Origin: Hyphomicrobiales bacterium
GTDB taxonomy: Bacteria > Pseudomonadota > Alphaproteobacteria > Rhizobiales > Rhizobiaceae
Assembly (NCBI GenBank): GCA_900489925.1
Contig: UEHQ01000051.1
Coordinates: 1-48,223, forward strand
Length of the DNA stretch: 48,223 nucleotides
Direction: 5' to 3'
Position numbers and translations under genes: made by a program. A model generated the notes under the pieces. It saw only the letters and a list, made by a program, of their open reading frames with translations. It did no database searches and had not been told where the DNA came from. This document shows positions 1 to 6,995 of the stretch, one piece after another (within the stretch, counting starts at the first letter, position 1; each line of letters begins with the position of its first letter).

Positions 1-232
1 AACGGCGTGGGGAGTCGCGTGTTAATTTCCGGGAAATAAAATTTCAGGGATTCGCAATAATCGTGCGCGTCTTGCCGTTGTCCGCCACCGACCTCCGGGG
101 CACCGAATTTAACTGTGTCACCACCCGGTGACATTGTTTCGGAACCGTAATAATCTGGCCTTCACCGTGGAGGGCGATAACCGGCGCTCATGTTTGGACT
201 GTCCGAACCCTCCCCAATCGGAGGGTTTTTCT
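1..232. other. Leader region upstream of the phage capsid gene
   Basis: No complete gene is visible. Frame 1 is open from the window edge to a TAA at 37-39 and could be the last codons of an upstream phage gene, but 12 codons are too few to judge. An inverted repeat TGTCACC-N4-GGTGACA lies at 116-133 and looks operator-like. A second hairpin at 206-227 overlaps the ribosome binding site of the next gene. Confidence 0.4.
206..227 (+). promoter_or_regulatory. Hairpin containing the capsid-gene Shine-Dalgarno
   Basis: AACCCTCC and GGAGGGTT form a perfect 8-bp stem around a 6-nt loop, followed by a short T run. The 3' arm holds GGAGGG at 220-225, seven bases before the ATG at 233, so it is also the best ribosome binding site for the capsid gene. 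The element could be a weak intrinsic terminator, a device that hides the ribosome binding site, or both. The sequence alone cannot decide. Confidence 0.55.
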
Positions 233-1489
233 ATGTCTGATCTCGAAGCCGTCGCCGAACCGATCATTTCCGCGCTCGCCGCCACGCTCAACGAGTACCG
301 CGACGAGATCGACGGCAAGATTGCCGACCACCAGCAACGCACCCGCAATGTTATCAGCGACCTTGATGGCCGCGTCACCGACGCCAAGGCCACCGCCATT
401 TCGGCCACCAGAGCTGCCCGGGCGACGCCAAAGCCGCAACCGTCTTTGCGGTCGATCCTCGTCAAATCTCTCACCGCCCGCTTGGTGGCGATCAAGAACC
501 ACGGGGCCGATCCGCTGGCCACCGCAAGGCAGCTCTATGGCGATCACCGGCATTCCGAAAAGATCATGGACGCGATCAGGGACGTCACCGGGTTCGTGAC
601 GAGATCGACCACGGCAATCGCCACCACGACAGATACGGCATGGGCGGGCGCTCTCGTCGATACCGGTGTGTTCCCGGGCGCAATCGCCAGCCTTGCGCCA
701 AGCTCGGCTTATGCCCGTCTGGCCGTGCTCGGCATTCGCGTGAATGTCGGCGCGGGCAAGAGTATGTTGCTTCCGTACAGGGTGAAGCCGGGTAGCGTGC
801 CAAATCCGTTTGTCGGTGAAGGTGCGCCGCTTCCGGTTCGGGCGTTCTCGCTTGCCGGGGTATCGCTGCAGCCGAAAAAGGCGGGCGGGCTTTGCGTCTT
901 CACCACGGAAATGCTCAAGCACTCGACGCCGTCGATTGAAACGCTCGTCTCTCAGCAGCTCGACGACGATATTGGCCTTGGCGTCGATAGCGTCATGCTT
1001 GGCAAGGCGGCAGGCTCGGCGACCGTTCCGCCCGGGCTCTTAAATGGTGTAAGCTCTATCACCGTCTCGACGGGTACAGGGGCCGCAGCGGCGGCGGCGG
1101 ACATAACCGCGCTTGTCGCCGCGATCAATCCGGCCCCTGTCTCACCCGTTCTTATCATGAACCCGGTTCAGGCGATCAACGCGGCGCTTATCCTGCCGTC
1201 TGGCATTCCCTTGCCGGTGATCACGTCCGACGTCGTGCCAGCCGGGACGGTGATTTGCTTGGACGCGTCCGACTTCGCCAGCAGCGCCGACGACAGCCCG
1301 GTTATCGACACCAGCGAGGACGCGGCGCTTACGATGGACGATCAGCCGGTCAGCGCCGACATGCTGGCGACGCACCCGGTTTCCAGCCTTTGGCAACACG
1401 CCCTTTTCGCCGTCCGGGTGTTCGAATTCGTCGACTTCAAAATGCGACGCCCGGGCCGGATCAGCTACGGGGAGTCGGTCAAATGGTGA
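233..1489 (+). CDS. Phage major capsid protein, HK97-like
   Basis: This is a 418-residue protein with the layout of an HK97-fold phage capsid subunit. An N-terminal helical, charged segment (residues about 1-65) resembles the scaffold (delta) domain. A long stretch follows with the motif VFTTEMLKHS and a segment rich in small residues (GTGAAAAAADITALVAA), as in the capsid backbone. It would build the icosahedral shell of a virion. I chose the ATG at 233 over the in-frame upstream start at 128 because GGAGGG sits seven bases before it and the upstream 35 codons read like untranslated leader. The next gene overlaps its stop by a few bases, so the two are co-translated. The capsid family assignment is by overall character, not a decisive motif. 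No portal, terminase or protease is visible in the window. Confidence 0.65.
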   Translation: MSDLEAVAEPIISALAATLNEYRDEIDGKIADHQQRTRNVISDLDGRVTDAKATAISATRAARATPKPQPSLRSILVKSLTARLVAIKNHGADPLATARQLYGDHRHSEKIMDAIRDVTGFVTRSTTAIATTTDTAWAGALVDTGVFPGAIASLAPSSAYARLAVLGIRVNVGAGKSMLLPYRVKPGSVPNPFVGEGAPLPVRAFSLAGVSLQPKKAGGLCVFTTEMLKHSTPSIETLVSQQLDDDIGLGVDSVMLGKAAGSATVPPGLLNGVSSITVSTGTGAAAAAADITALVAAINPAPVSPVLIMNPVQAINAALILPSGIPLPVITSDVVPAGTVICLDASDFASSADDSPVIDTSEDAALTMDDQPVSADMLATHPVSSLWQHALFAVRVFEFVDFKMRRPGRISYGESVKW

Positions 1490-1716
1490 AGAAAACAGCC
1501 GTCGCCGTCGTCGACAAACAAGCTGCCCCGGTGGTCGCCATTGCCGAGCTGCAGAACGCCAGCCCTAGCACCGTGCTTTCGGCGCTCAGTTTCGAGCTTG
1601 GGCGGCTGGCGTCCAACATTTCCGATCTCGGCGACATTGACTTGCAGCTTGAGCTTTCGAGCGGTTCGGCCAGCCTGAAATTTCGGGCTTACTCGAAACG
1701 GCAATCGCTCATGTGA
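1483..1716 (+). CDS. Small phage-linked protein of unknown function
   Basis: This 77-residue protein starts at an ATG that overlaps the capsid stop codon (ATGGTGA), with a GGGGAG ribosome binding site about eight bases upstream, inside the capsid gene. The overlap argues for translational coupling and a shared role. The sequence has an alanine- and valine-rich N-terminus, then a probable helix (STVLSALSFELGRLASNI), and a short beta-like segment ending in RAYSKRQSLM. I do not recognise a family. By position it could be a head decoration, head-completion or capsid-assembly factor, but that rests on context only. A terminator-like hairpin follows about 70 bases downstream, so the two genes form the end of a transcription unit. 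Confidence 0.6.
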   Translation: MVKKTAVAVVDKQAAPVVAIAELQNASPSTVLSALSFELGRLASNISDLGDIDLQLELSSGSASLKFRAYSKRQSLM

Positions 1717-1785
1717 CCACCGCCAAACCATGTCCGGCCATGGCGGTGAAGCGACGGGGCTAAACCTTTGGACCCCTTGGCGCTT

Positions 1786-1817
1786 GCGGGTGCGGCCCGA
1801 TCAGTCGCACCCGCTTT
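1786..1817 (+). terminator. Terminator-like hairpin after the phage genes
   Basis: GCGGGTGCG (1786-1794) pairs with CGCACCCGC (1806-1814), giving a perfect 9-bp stem followed by only three T residues. It lies about 70 bases after the small phage gene and faces the opposite-strand repressor gene, so it is a reasonable end point for the capsid transcript. Confidence 0.5.
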
Positions 1818-1951
1818 CGGTTCCGTCGTCCCGGCGACGGTTGGGCCACCCGCTCGGCGGCGCTCGCACTGACTCAGGCCCCGTTATTATACGCTTTTAG
1901 ACGGGACAGCTTGGGAACGGCGATCGTTATGTGTCCATAAGCGGGTGGCCG

Positions 1952-2158
1952 TCACTTCGCGACCGGCTTCCCAGCAGCTTCCCAAGCGCGTTGAACCTTC
2001 TGGAACGTCGTGGCCGACGGTTCGCGGACGTCGCCGACGATACCCCGTTGCACCGTCATGGCGGATATGTCCGCCTGCTTTGCGATCTCGCGACGGGTGA
2101 GCCCCAAGGAAGCGAGACCGGAAACCATGCTTTGGAATTGTCGGGCGGTGTCGGGCAT
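1952..2158 (-). CDS. Small XRE/Cro-like helix-turn-helix repressor
   Basis: This 68-residue protein is mostly one helix-turn-helix domain. Residues about 19-45 (LTRREIAKQADISAMTVQRG) fit the Cro/CI pattern of a scaffold helix, the alanine turn and a recognition helix. A C-terminal helix (TFQKVQRAWEAAGKPVAK) completes the fold. It would bind a DNA operator as a dimer and repress prophage genes. I prefer the ATG at 2158; an in-frame TTG at 2176 would add six residues. It faces the capsid genes tail to tail. Upstream lie two direct TTGTGACTC repeats, a plausible operator. The protein is short even for Cro, and no antirepressor or integrase is nearby, so it may be a leftover of a decayed element. 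Confidence 0.6.
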   Translation of the reverse strand: MPDTARQFQSMVSGLASLGLTRREIAKQADISAMTVQRGIVGDVREPSATTFQKVQRAWEAAGKPVAK

Positions 2159-2853
2159 GGCCCACTTTAGCGCCAAGGGTGCGCGAGAACAAACCGGAAC
2201 GCGGATTTGTGACTCGGGGCGAGAGAACGGGGAAAGTCAATTGTGACTCACTTCTGCAAGTCATTGATTATAAACGAACTTGGCACGCCCCTAGGGCGTG
2301 CCATCGTTTTCTCATTAAAATCAGATACTTAGATACTTGCTGGCGAAAATTCGATAGTTAGTTCGAATTTCAGGACAAGCCGTGAGCAATACAATTTTCT
2401 GTGTTTTTTTTCAATGCGGATAACTACTACCTGCTCGCGTTGCAGTTTGTAGGCCAGCTACGGGCCATGCCCTGGATCCAGCAGCTGGGTCGGCCAACAC
2501 GATAACCCGTTAGAGGCTGAACATTCAAACCGGCGCCTCGGGAGAAGAGTGATAATATTTCAAGCCATACCATAGAATGAAACTGTGTACATTTAGCACA
2601 TTTTCACAAATTGCTGGCCACATCGAACAATCTAATTTTCTTTCTTTCAATGAATGTTGATTACATTCCTGAAACAATCACAAATTTTGAACATATACTA
2701 TTGTTCAGCGCAAAGTAGCAAAACGTGCTATTGGTTTATCGCCATCGAAATGCTTGTCCTTCTAGTACGAGAATTCGACGGTGCGAGCGTTTTCGAGGCG
2801 GATACTTAGGACAACTTCATGCCCAACGGGGCACCACAAGGGAGTGGACGATC
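2159..2853. other. AT-rich intergenic region, no supported gene
   Basis: The stretch holds two direct TTGTGACTC repeats (2207-2215 and 2241-2249) close to the repressor start and a strong hairpin at 2281-2303. From about 2310 to 2720 it is clearly richer in A and T than the rest of the window and has stop codons in all frames. An open frame runs from 2725 into the HdeA-like gene, but the section before 2854 lacks a signal peptide or ribosome binding site and is probably leader. The composition suggests foreign DNA or the edge of an inserted element. Confidence 0.6.
2281..2310 (+). terminator. Strong palindrome, terminator-like
   Basis: TGGCACGCCC and GGGCGTGCCA form a perfect 10-bp stem with a 3-nt loop, followed by TCGTTTTCTC. 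It could end a transcript running rightwards from the repeats near 2210-2250. A similar palindrome occurs at 4354-4371. Confidence 0.55.
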
Positions 2854-3144
2854 ATGAAATGTCTTTCAATCGCACTCGCAGTCGCAGGTATCGGTTTGGT
2901 TAGCTCGGCATTTGCGGCGGAAGTGGATATGTCGAAGCTCACCTGCAAGGAAGTCGGGGCCATGCCGGCGGCCAAGACTATTGGTGTCGCCATGTGGGTC
3001 AATGGCTATGTCCACGGCAAAGCGGGCAATGCCATGATCGACAGCGACAAGGCGCACGCTAGCGCAGAGAAGGTCGTTGCCTATTGCAAGAGCAATCCAA
3101 CGACGACGCTTGCCGATGCGATCGAAGCAGCCAGCAAAACCTGA
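2854..3144 (+). CDS. HdeA/HdeB-family periplasmic acid-stress protein
   Basis: The product is a 96-residue exported protein. Residues 1-21 form a signal peptide ending in SAFA, with cleavage likely before AEVD. The mature part has the HdeA layout: a first cysteine in LTCKEV (residue 31), the central motif VAMWVNGYVHGK, and a second cysteine in AYCKSN (residue 78), which would form the family's single disulfide. HdeA-type proteins are small periplasmic chaperones that unfold at low pH and hold other proteins soluble; that function is known for enteric members and inferred here. I chose the ATG at 2854, preceded by GGGAG, rather than the upstream in-frame start at 2725, because only this start gives a signal peptide. 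It is a single gene with two hairpins after its stop. Confidence 0.8.
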   Translation: MKCLSIALAVAGIGLVSSAFAAEVDMSKLTCKEVGAMPAAKTIGVAMWVNGYVHGKAGNAMIDSDKAHASAEKVVAYCKSNPTTTLADAIEAASKT

Positions 3145-3150
3145 CACCAC

Positions 3151-3214
3151 GGTGCCGTCCACCCCAGACGGCACCACTCGAAGCCCCCGTTCTCCTGCGG
3201 GGGCTCTCTCTTTC
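3151..3214 (+). terminator. Tandem hairpins ending the HdeA-like gene
   Basis: GGTGCCGTC (3151-3159) pairs with GACGGCACC (3167-3175). Directly after, AGCCCCCG (3182-3189) pairs with CGGGGGCT (3198-3205), followed by CTCTCTTTC. The second hairpin is the more typical intrinsic terminator. Confidence 0.7.
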
Positions 3215-3338
3215 GGTCTAGCACCTAGCTCATCGGAATGTTGCCGTTCAGCCACAGGTTCCACCATCCGTATTTTCGACCCGTAATGCGTCTTGGAGAT
3301 AATTGCCGCGATGCTAATCTGTCAGCGTAAGGCAACAA

Positions 3339-3380
3339 CCGCCGGTGCGGTCTTCATATATCCGCGCCGGCGGCTTTTCG
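3339..3380 (+). terminator. GC-rich hairpin with T-rich tail
   Basis: CCGCCGGTGCGG (3339-3350) pairs with CCGCGCCGGCGG (3362-3373) with one G-T pair, followed by CTTTTCGC. It is not next to a recognised gene end and may close an unannotated small transcript. Confidence 0.5.
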
Positions 3381-3691
3381 CTTAGACAATCGCTCTGGGA
3401 TGGCAGCCAGCCAGATTCGGCGGGGACTTGAGCGGTGCTTTCTTGCAAGCGGATCGCCCGGCCATCGCCAATGGCCGGAACGAGTTGGAAATCGCACGAT
3501 CAATTTCGGCGTCAATCGCGGCGCTACGCCTGTGAGGACGCAATGATGCGTCACATCAATTTCTGGAAGCCTTACTAGTCCGCCGTGCTCCTCGTGCTGC
3601 CCGCGGCGCCCCGATGTTACCGTTGCGTACTTCCCACATGGACATACGTCGCTATCGTTTTGCTTCATGGGTTCGCAAGTAGGTGATTTTC

Positions 3692-4027
3692 ATGAACGAG
3701 GGTCAAATAAACTGGTTATCGACCATCATCGCCAGCGCCTCCATGACCGAAGGACAAGTGGATTGGCTGACAGCAATCGTGGTCGGGGGCATAGCTGGCT
3801 GGATGGCCAACAAATTCATGCACGCGCATGCCCACATGGCGACAGATGTCGTTGCAGGCGTTGTCGGCGCTATCGTCCTGAATGCGATTGCCGAGCGACT
3901 GGGGTATGACTACGGCGGCTGGGTTGCCTTTTTCGTGTTAGGCTTTTTTGGCGCCTGTTTGCTTTTGTTACCACTGCGACTGATCCGAGTCCGTTTTCGT
4001 CCAAGGCGGTCTTCTGACGATTGGTGA
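3692..4027 (+). CDS. GlsB/YeaQ/YmgE-like small membrane protein
   Basis: This 111-residue protein has about three membrane segments, near residues 25-40, 54-68 and 80-98. The motif GGIAGWMANKF, followed by a glycine-rich helix (VAGVVGAIVLNAIAERLG), matches the transglycosylase-associated (GlsB/YeaQ/YmgE) family of small inner-membrane stress proteins, whose molecular role is poorly known. It ends in a very basic tail (RLIRVRFRPRR) that should be cytoplasmic. I use the ATG at 3692; a GTG at 3683 is in frame three codons earlier. The first 13 residues (MNEGQINWLSTII) are repeated at residues 18-30 (MTEGQVDWLTAIV), so the N-terminus appears duplicated. The second copy is where most family members would begin. 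A DUF982 gene follows after six bases, so the two are probably one operon. Confidence 0.7.
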   Translation: MNEGQINWLSTIIASASMTEGQVDWLTAIVVGGIAGWMANKFMHAHAHMATDVVAGVVGAIVLNAIAERLGYDYGGWVAFFVLGFFGACLLLLPLRLIRVRFRPRRSSDDW

Positions 4028-4033
4028 GTTACC

Positions 4034-4285
4034 ATGTCGCATGACGACATCAGTCCTGGACCATGGAACGTGTGCGTCGTTGTTCGTCGGACGGAAAACG
4101 TGGGCATGACGTTCGTCAGCACCGCAAAGCACGCCGCTTTGCTTCTAGCCAATGAATGGCCCGTGAAGGGGCCCGCCTTTCAAGATGCGGTTTCAGTCTG
4201 CGCTGAGGTAATGAAGAGCTGGTCCCCGACTTATCTGGCGAGGATCGCCTTCGACGAGGCGGTCAAGGAAGCGGGCTTGGGTTGA
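4034..4285 (+). CDS. DUF982 domain protein
   Basis: This 83-residue cytoplasmic protein matches the DUF982 pattern, a small domain common in Rhizobiales and often present in many copies per genome. The family features visible are an N-terminal strand region (WNVCVVVRRTENVGMTFVST), the motif ALLLANEWPVKGPAFQDA in the middle, and a C-terminal helix with ARIAFDEAVKEAGL. No enzymatic motif or metal-binding set is visible and the function of the family is unknown. The gene starts six bases after the GlsB-like gene, so they are likely co-transcribed. Small DUF982 genes are often found in accessory and plasmid-borne regions of rhizobia, which fits this part of the window. Confidence 0.75.
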   Translation: MSHDDISPGPWNVCVVVRRTENVGMTFVSTAKHAALLLANEWPVKGPAFQDAVSVCAEVMKSWSPTYLARIAFDEAVKEAGLG

Positions 4286-4658
4286 TTGCGCTGCGGTCCA
4301 TACAATCGCCTTATGCAGAACTTTCATTTCATCCAATGTTTTCAACGAATTCTGCACGCCCCTGGGCGTGCGACTTCTCTCCTGGTTATTCGAAAGAGAG
4401 ACTGATTTTTCAAATCAGATATTGCTCCCGAATTCGCCGATCACTAGCAGGCGCGGACAACGCTGCACCGGTTGCTTCAGTGCTTTGCAGCCATCGAATT
4501 CGACGCTCCTATTCTCTGAACGGTCATCCGCTACCTGTCGTCGGCCGGAAGGTGAACACGGGGATCGCTGCCTGAAGATTTAATAGCGCGATTTCCTGCT
4601 CGCGATGCGGCGGCGAGCGCCTCCGATACTACAACTTAAATCAATCGACGATTGTTTT

Positions 4659-4672
4659 TTGACATTTGTCAA
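4659..4672. promoter_or_regulatory. Perfect palindrome, possible operator
   Basis: TTGACA and TGTCAA meet across a 2-bp centre, making a 14-bp perfect palindrome in an AT-rich setting about 100 bases before the small frame at 4771. It has the size and symmetry of a dimeric regulator site. The TTGACA half also resembles a -35 box, but no convincing -10 follows at 16-18 bases. Confidence 0.35.
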
Positions 4673-4770
4673 TTAAAGTAGAAATTGATCTTGCCAAGCG
4701 ACTCGCAGTGTCTACCCTACTGTTTAGGCTGCGAAAAGCCCCCATGACTTAAGGGCGGGAATCAACGTTG

Positions 4771-4950
4771 ATGAAGGAAAGTCTTGGCGAAACGACCACC
4801 AAGTCAGGTGTCCACGTTTTTCGCGCAGAGCCTGGTACCGGAATGCGCATCTGCGTCCAGTGTGGCAGGCCGAAAACTCAGCGGGTGAAGATGATCGCCT
4901 GCGACAGAGTCGCAGCATCTACGGGCCGTCAGTCTCTGGACAATCGGTAG
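4771..4950 (+). CDS. Possible small cysteine-containing protein
   Basis: A 59-codon frame encodes a basic protein with one CxxC pair (CVQCGR) and a third cysteine in MIAC, spaced as in some small zinc-ribbon-like proteins. Against it being a gene, the only GGGCGGG that could serve as ribosome binding site is about 12 or more bases from the ATG, and the C-terminal third looks random. I recognise no family. A TTG three bases upstream is in frame. I list it because the cysteine pattern and the upstream palindrome at 4659-4672 make it worth a test, not because I am sure it is expressed. Confidence 0.22.
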   Translation: MKESLGETTTKSGVHVFRAEPGTGMRICVQCGRPKTQRVKMIACDRVAASTGRQSLDNR

Positions 4951-5056
4951 CCTTTCAGCGTCCCTGCACTTGATGGGCAAGGCGATGGGTTAGTATCTCG
5001 CGCGGATCCCACCGCGCCGTGGGACGGATGGGCCGGCCACATAATGGGGCAGCACG

Positions 5057-6859
5057 TTACCGTGCCAAGGCGGCGTCGAAGACGCGCAGCTGGATACGGC
5101 GCGAGCCTTGATAGTGATCGGCGCCAAGCGAGCCCGCGACGTGCAGGCTTCCGCCTCTGGAGTTCAGAAGCAGGTTGCCGAGTTGGGTGTCAGCCGCGCG
5201 GAAAGCGATGCCGTCGAGGCGGGCGCCGTCCATCGCCTCCAAGGTCACCTTGACGTGCTTTTCTCCCACCAGGCGTGCATCACGAAGCCGATGGGCGGGA
5301 ATGGCGAAGACCGGCTGCGCATGACCGGAACCGTACGGACCTGCCGTTTCAAGACGATCGATCAGGTCGATCGTTGCACCGCTCGCGCCGATGGCACCGT
5401 CGATCTTCAGCGTTTCGTTGGCGACCAGCGCCGCCACGGTCTTTTCGGCGCGCTCGGAGAAGAAGCTTCGCAGCCGACCTAGCTTGTCACGCTCGACCGT
5501 CAGGCCGGCCGCCATGGCGTGGCCGCCTCCCTTGACGAGCAGGCCTTCGTCGACGGCCGCGCGCACCATCTTGCCCATGTCGAAGCCATTGATCGAACGG
5601 CCGGAACCAGTGCCCCTGCCCGATGGATCGAAGGCGATCGCGAAGGCCGGTCGCTTGAACCGCTCCTTGAGCCGCGCGGCGATCAGACCGACAATGCCCG
5701 GATGCCACTTCTCGCGCGCCGTCACGATCACGGAAGCGCCCTCGCCGTCACCATACTCCGCCAGCGCCTCGGCTTCGGCTTCCTGCAGCATTGCCGTTTC
5801 CATGACCTGCCGGTCGCGGTTGAGCTCATCGAGCTTCTGGGCAATCACCTCCGCCTCGCCCGCATCGTCCAGTGTAAGCAGCCGGCTACCAAGGGCGGCA
5901 TCACCGATCCGCCCGCCCGCGTTGATGCGAGGACCGATCAGGAAGCCGAAATGATACGGTGTTACCGGTCCGGCGAGCCCGGCCTTGCGAAAGAGTGCGG
6001 ATAGCCCGGCATTGCCTTGATGGCGCGCGGCGATGAGACCCTTCACAACATAGGCACGGTTCAACCCTTTCAGGGGAACAACGTCGCACACCGTGGCCAG
6101 CGCCACGATATCCAGCCACTGCAACAGATCGATGGAACGCGCGCGCTGATCGCCGGCCTCGCGCAGCAAGCGCAAAGTGGCAACGAGGACCAGGAACACG
6201 ACGCCGGCTGCGCAGAGGTGCCCCTGCCCGGACAGATCGTCCTCCCGGTTCGGATTGACCAGGGCATGACAGGGCGGCAGCTCGTGTGTCACCTGGTGGT
6301 GATCAACGACCACGACGTCGACATGCCGCTTGGCGGCAGCGGCCAGCGCATCATGACTGGTGGAGCCACAGTCGACGGTAACGATGAGGCGTGCGCCGTT
6401 GTCGATCAGTTGATCGATCGCGGCGGGGTTCGGTCCATAGCCTTCAAAGACGCGGTCGGGAATATAGATCTCGGCCTTCACGCCGAAGTGTGTCAGGAAA
6501 CGGTACATCAAGGCTGAGGACGATGCGCCGTCGACATCGTAATCGCCGAAAATCGCAACCTGCTGCCGGCCACGGATCGCCTCGACCAGACGCTTGGCAG
6601 CGGTTTCGCAATCCGTCAGCGTGTAGGGATCGGGCATCAGATTGCGCAGCGTCGGGTCCAGAAACTCGACAGCCTCTTCAACGCTGACGCCACGTCCGGC
6701 AAGAACGCGCGCAATCAGATCCGGGAGACCATGCATCTGCGACATCGCAAGCGCGCGGTTTTGGCCAGCCTGATCCAGCCGCGCTATCCAGCGGTTGTCG
6801 AGAACCGATTTCTCCACACCCAGAAAAGCTCGCTGTACAGGATCGGCAGGTATTTCCAC
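5057..6859 (-). CDS. recJ: Single-stranded-DNA-specific exonuclease RecJ
   Basis: This 600-residue protein is RecJ, a 5'-to-3' single-strand exonuclease acting in recombination, mismatch repair and fork repair. The DHH phosphoesterase core is complete: DYDVDG at residues 106-111, TVDCGS near 161-166 and the DHH triad at 186-188, which bind the catalytic manganese ions. The DHHA1 part carries GGGHAMAAGLTV, and a C-terminal OB-like region follows. Length is close to the usual 570-600. Translation starts at a GTG with GAGG seven bases upstream. It is the last gene of a minus-strand series after hom, with about 136 bp between. That gap holds a 12-bp inverted repeat, so recJ may have its own promoter. 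Confidence 0.95.
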   Translation of the reverse strand: MEIPADPVQRAFLGVEKSVLDNRWIARLDQAGQNRALAMSQMHGLPDLIARVLAGRGVSVEEAVEFLDPTLRNLMPDPYTLTDCETAAKRLVEAIRGRQQVAIFGDYDVDGASSSALMYRFLTHFGVKAEIYIPDRVFEGYGPNPAAIDQLIDNGARLIVTVDCGSTSHDALAAAAKRHVDVVVVDHHQVTHELPPCHALVNPNREDDLSGQGHLCAAGVVFLVLVATLRLLREAGDQRARSIDLLQWLDIVALATVCDVVPLKGLNRAYVVKGLIAARHQGNAGLSALFRKAGLAGPVTPYHFGFLIGPRINAGGRIGDAALGSRLLTLDDAGEAEVIAQKLDELNRDRQVMETAMLQEAEAEALAEYGDGEGASVIVTAREKWHPGIVGLIAARLKERFKRPAFAIAFDPSGRGTGSGRSINGFDMGKMVRAAVDEGLLVKGGGHAMAAGLTVERDKLGRLRSFFSERAEKTVAALVANETLKIDGAIGASGATIDLIDRLETAGPYGSGHAQPVFAIPAHRLRDARLVGEKHVKVTLEAMDGARLDGIAFRAADTQLGNLLLNSRGGSLHVAGSLGADHYQGSRRIQLRVFDAALAR

Positions 6860-6951
6860 TCCGTCGCCTCTTTGCCCTATCTGTCGCCGCCTCGTGACAA
6901 AGGCGATATCAACACATCATCAAGCGGCCTCGTAAACCGAAGCGCACTGCG

Positions 6952-6986
6952 CTTCTTTTCCTCCCCAGAGAGGAGAGGAAAAGAAG
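6952..6986. repeat. 12-bp perfect inverted repeat between recJ and hom
   Basis: CTTCTTTTCCTC (6952-6963) and GAGGAAAAGAAG (6975-6986) are exact complements around an 11-nt loop. It begins ten bases past the hom stop codon on the minus strand. No T run follows, so it is a poor intrinsic terminator. It may stabilise the hom transcript end or be a small mobile palindrome. Confidence 0.6.
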
Positions 6987-6995
6987 TGGTTCAAC

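Larger units (their letters stand above)
3145..3691. other. Intergenic stretch with hairpins, no supported gene
   Basis: Beyond the HdeA-gene terminators the stretch holds a further hairpin at 3339-3373, in which a GC-rich 12-bp stem (one G-T pair) is followed by CTTTTCGC. This could end a short transcript starting near 3215-3330. A 104-codon minus-strand frame at 3354-3668 crosses this hairpin, has no ribosome binding site and resembles no family, so I leave it out. Confidence 0.5.
4286..5056. other. Long intergenic region with palindromes
   Basis: No well-supported gene lies here. Features seen are a palindrome GCACGCCC-CT-GGGCGTGC at 4354-4371 resembling the one at 2281-2303, a hairpin CTGATTT/AAATCAG at 4402-4418, a hairpin GCTCGC/GCGAGC near 4597-4617, and a perfect TTGACA-TT-TGTCAA palindrome at 4659-4672. 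A weak 59-codon frame begins at 4771. Frames from 4282 and 4368 cross the hairpins and look accidental. Confidence 0.5.

Noticed and set aside
3354..3668. 104-codon minus-strand frame
   Set aside because: It starts without a ribosome binding site, covers a strong plus-strand hairpin and resembles no family.
4282..4583. Frames of 97 and 71 codons after the DUF982 gene
   Set aside because: They overlap hairpins, contain no recognisable domain and lack a ribosome binding site.
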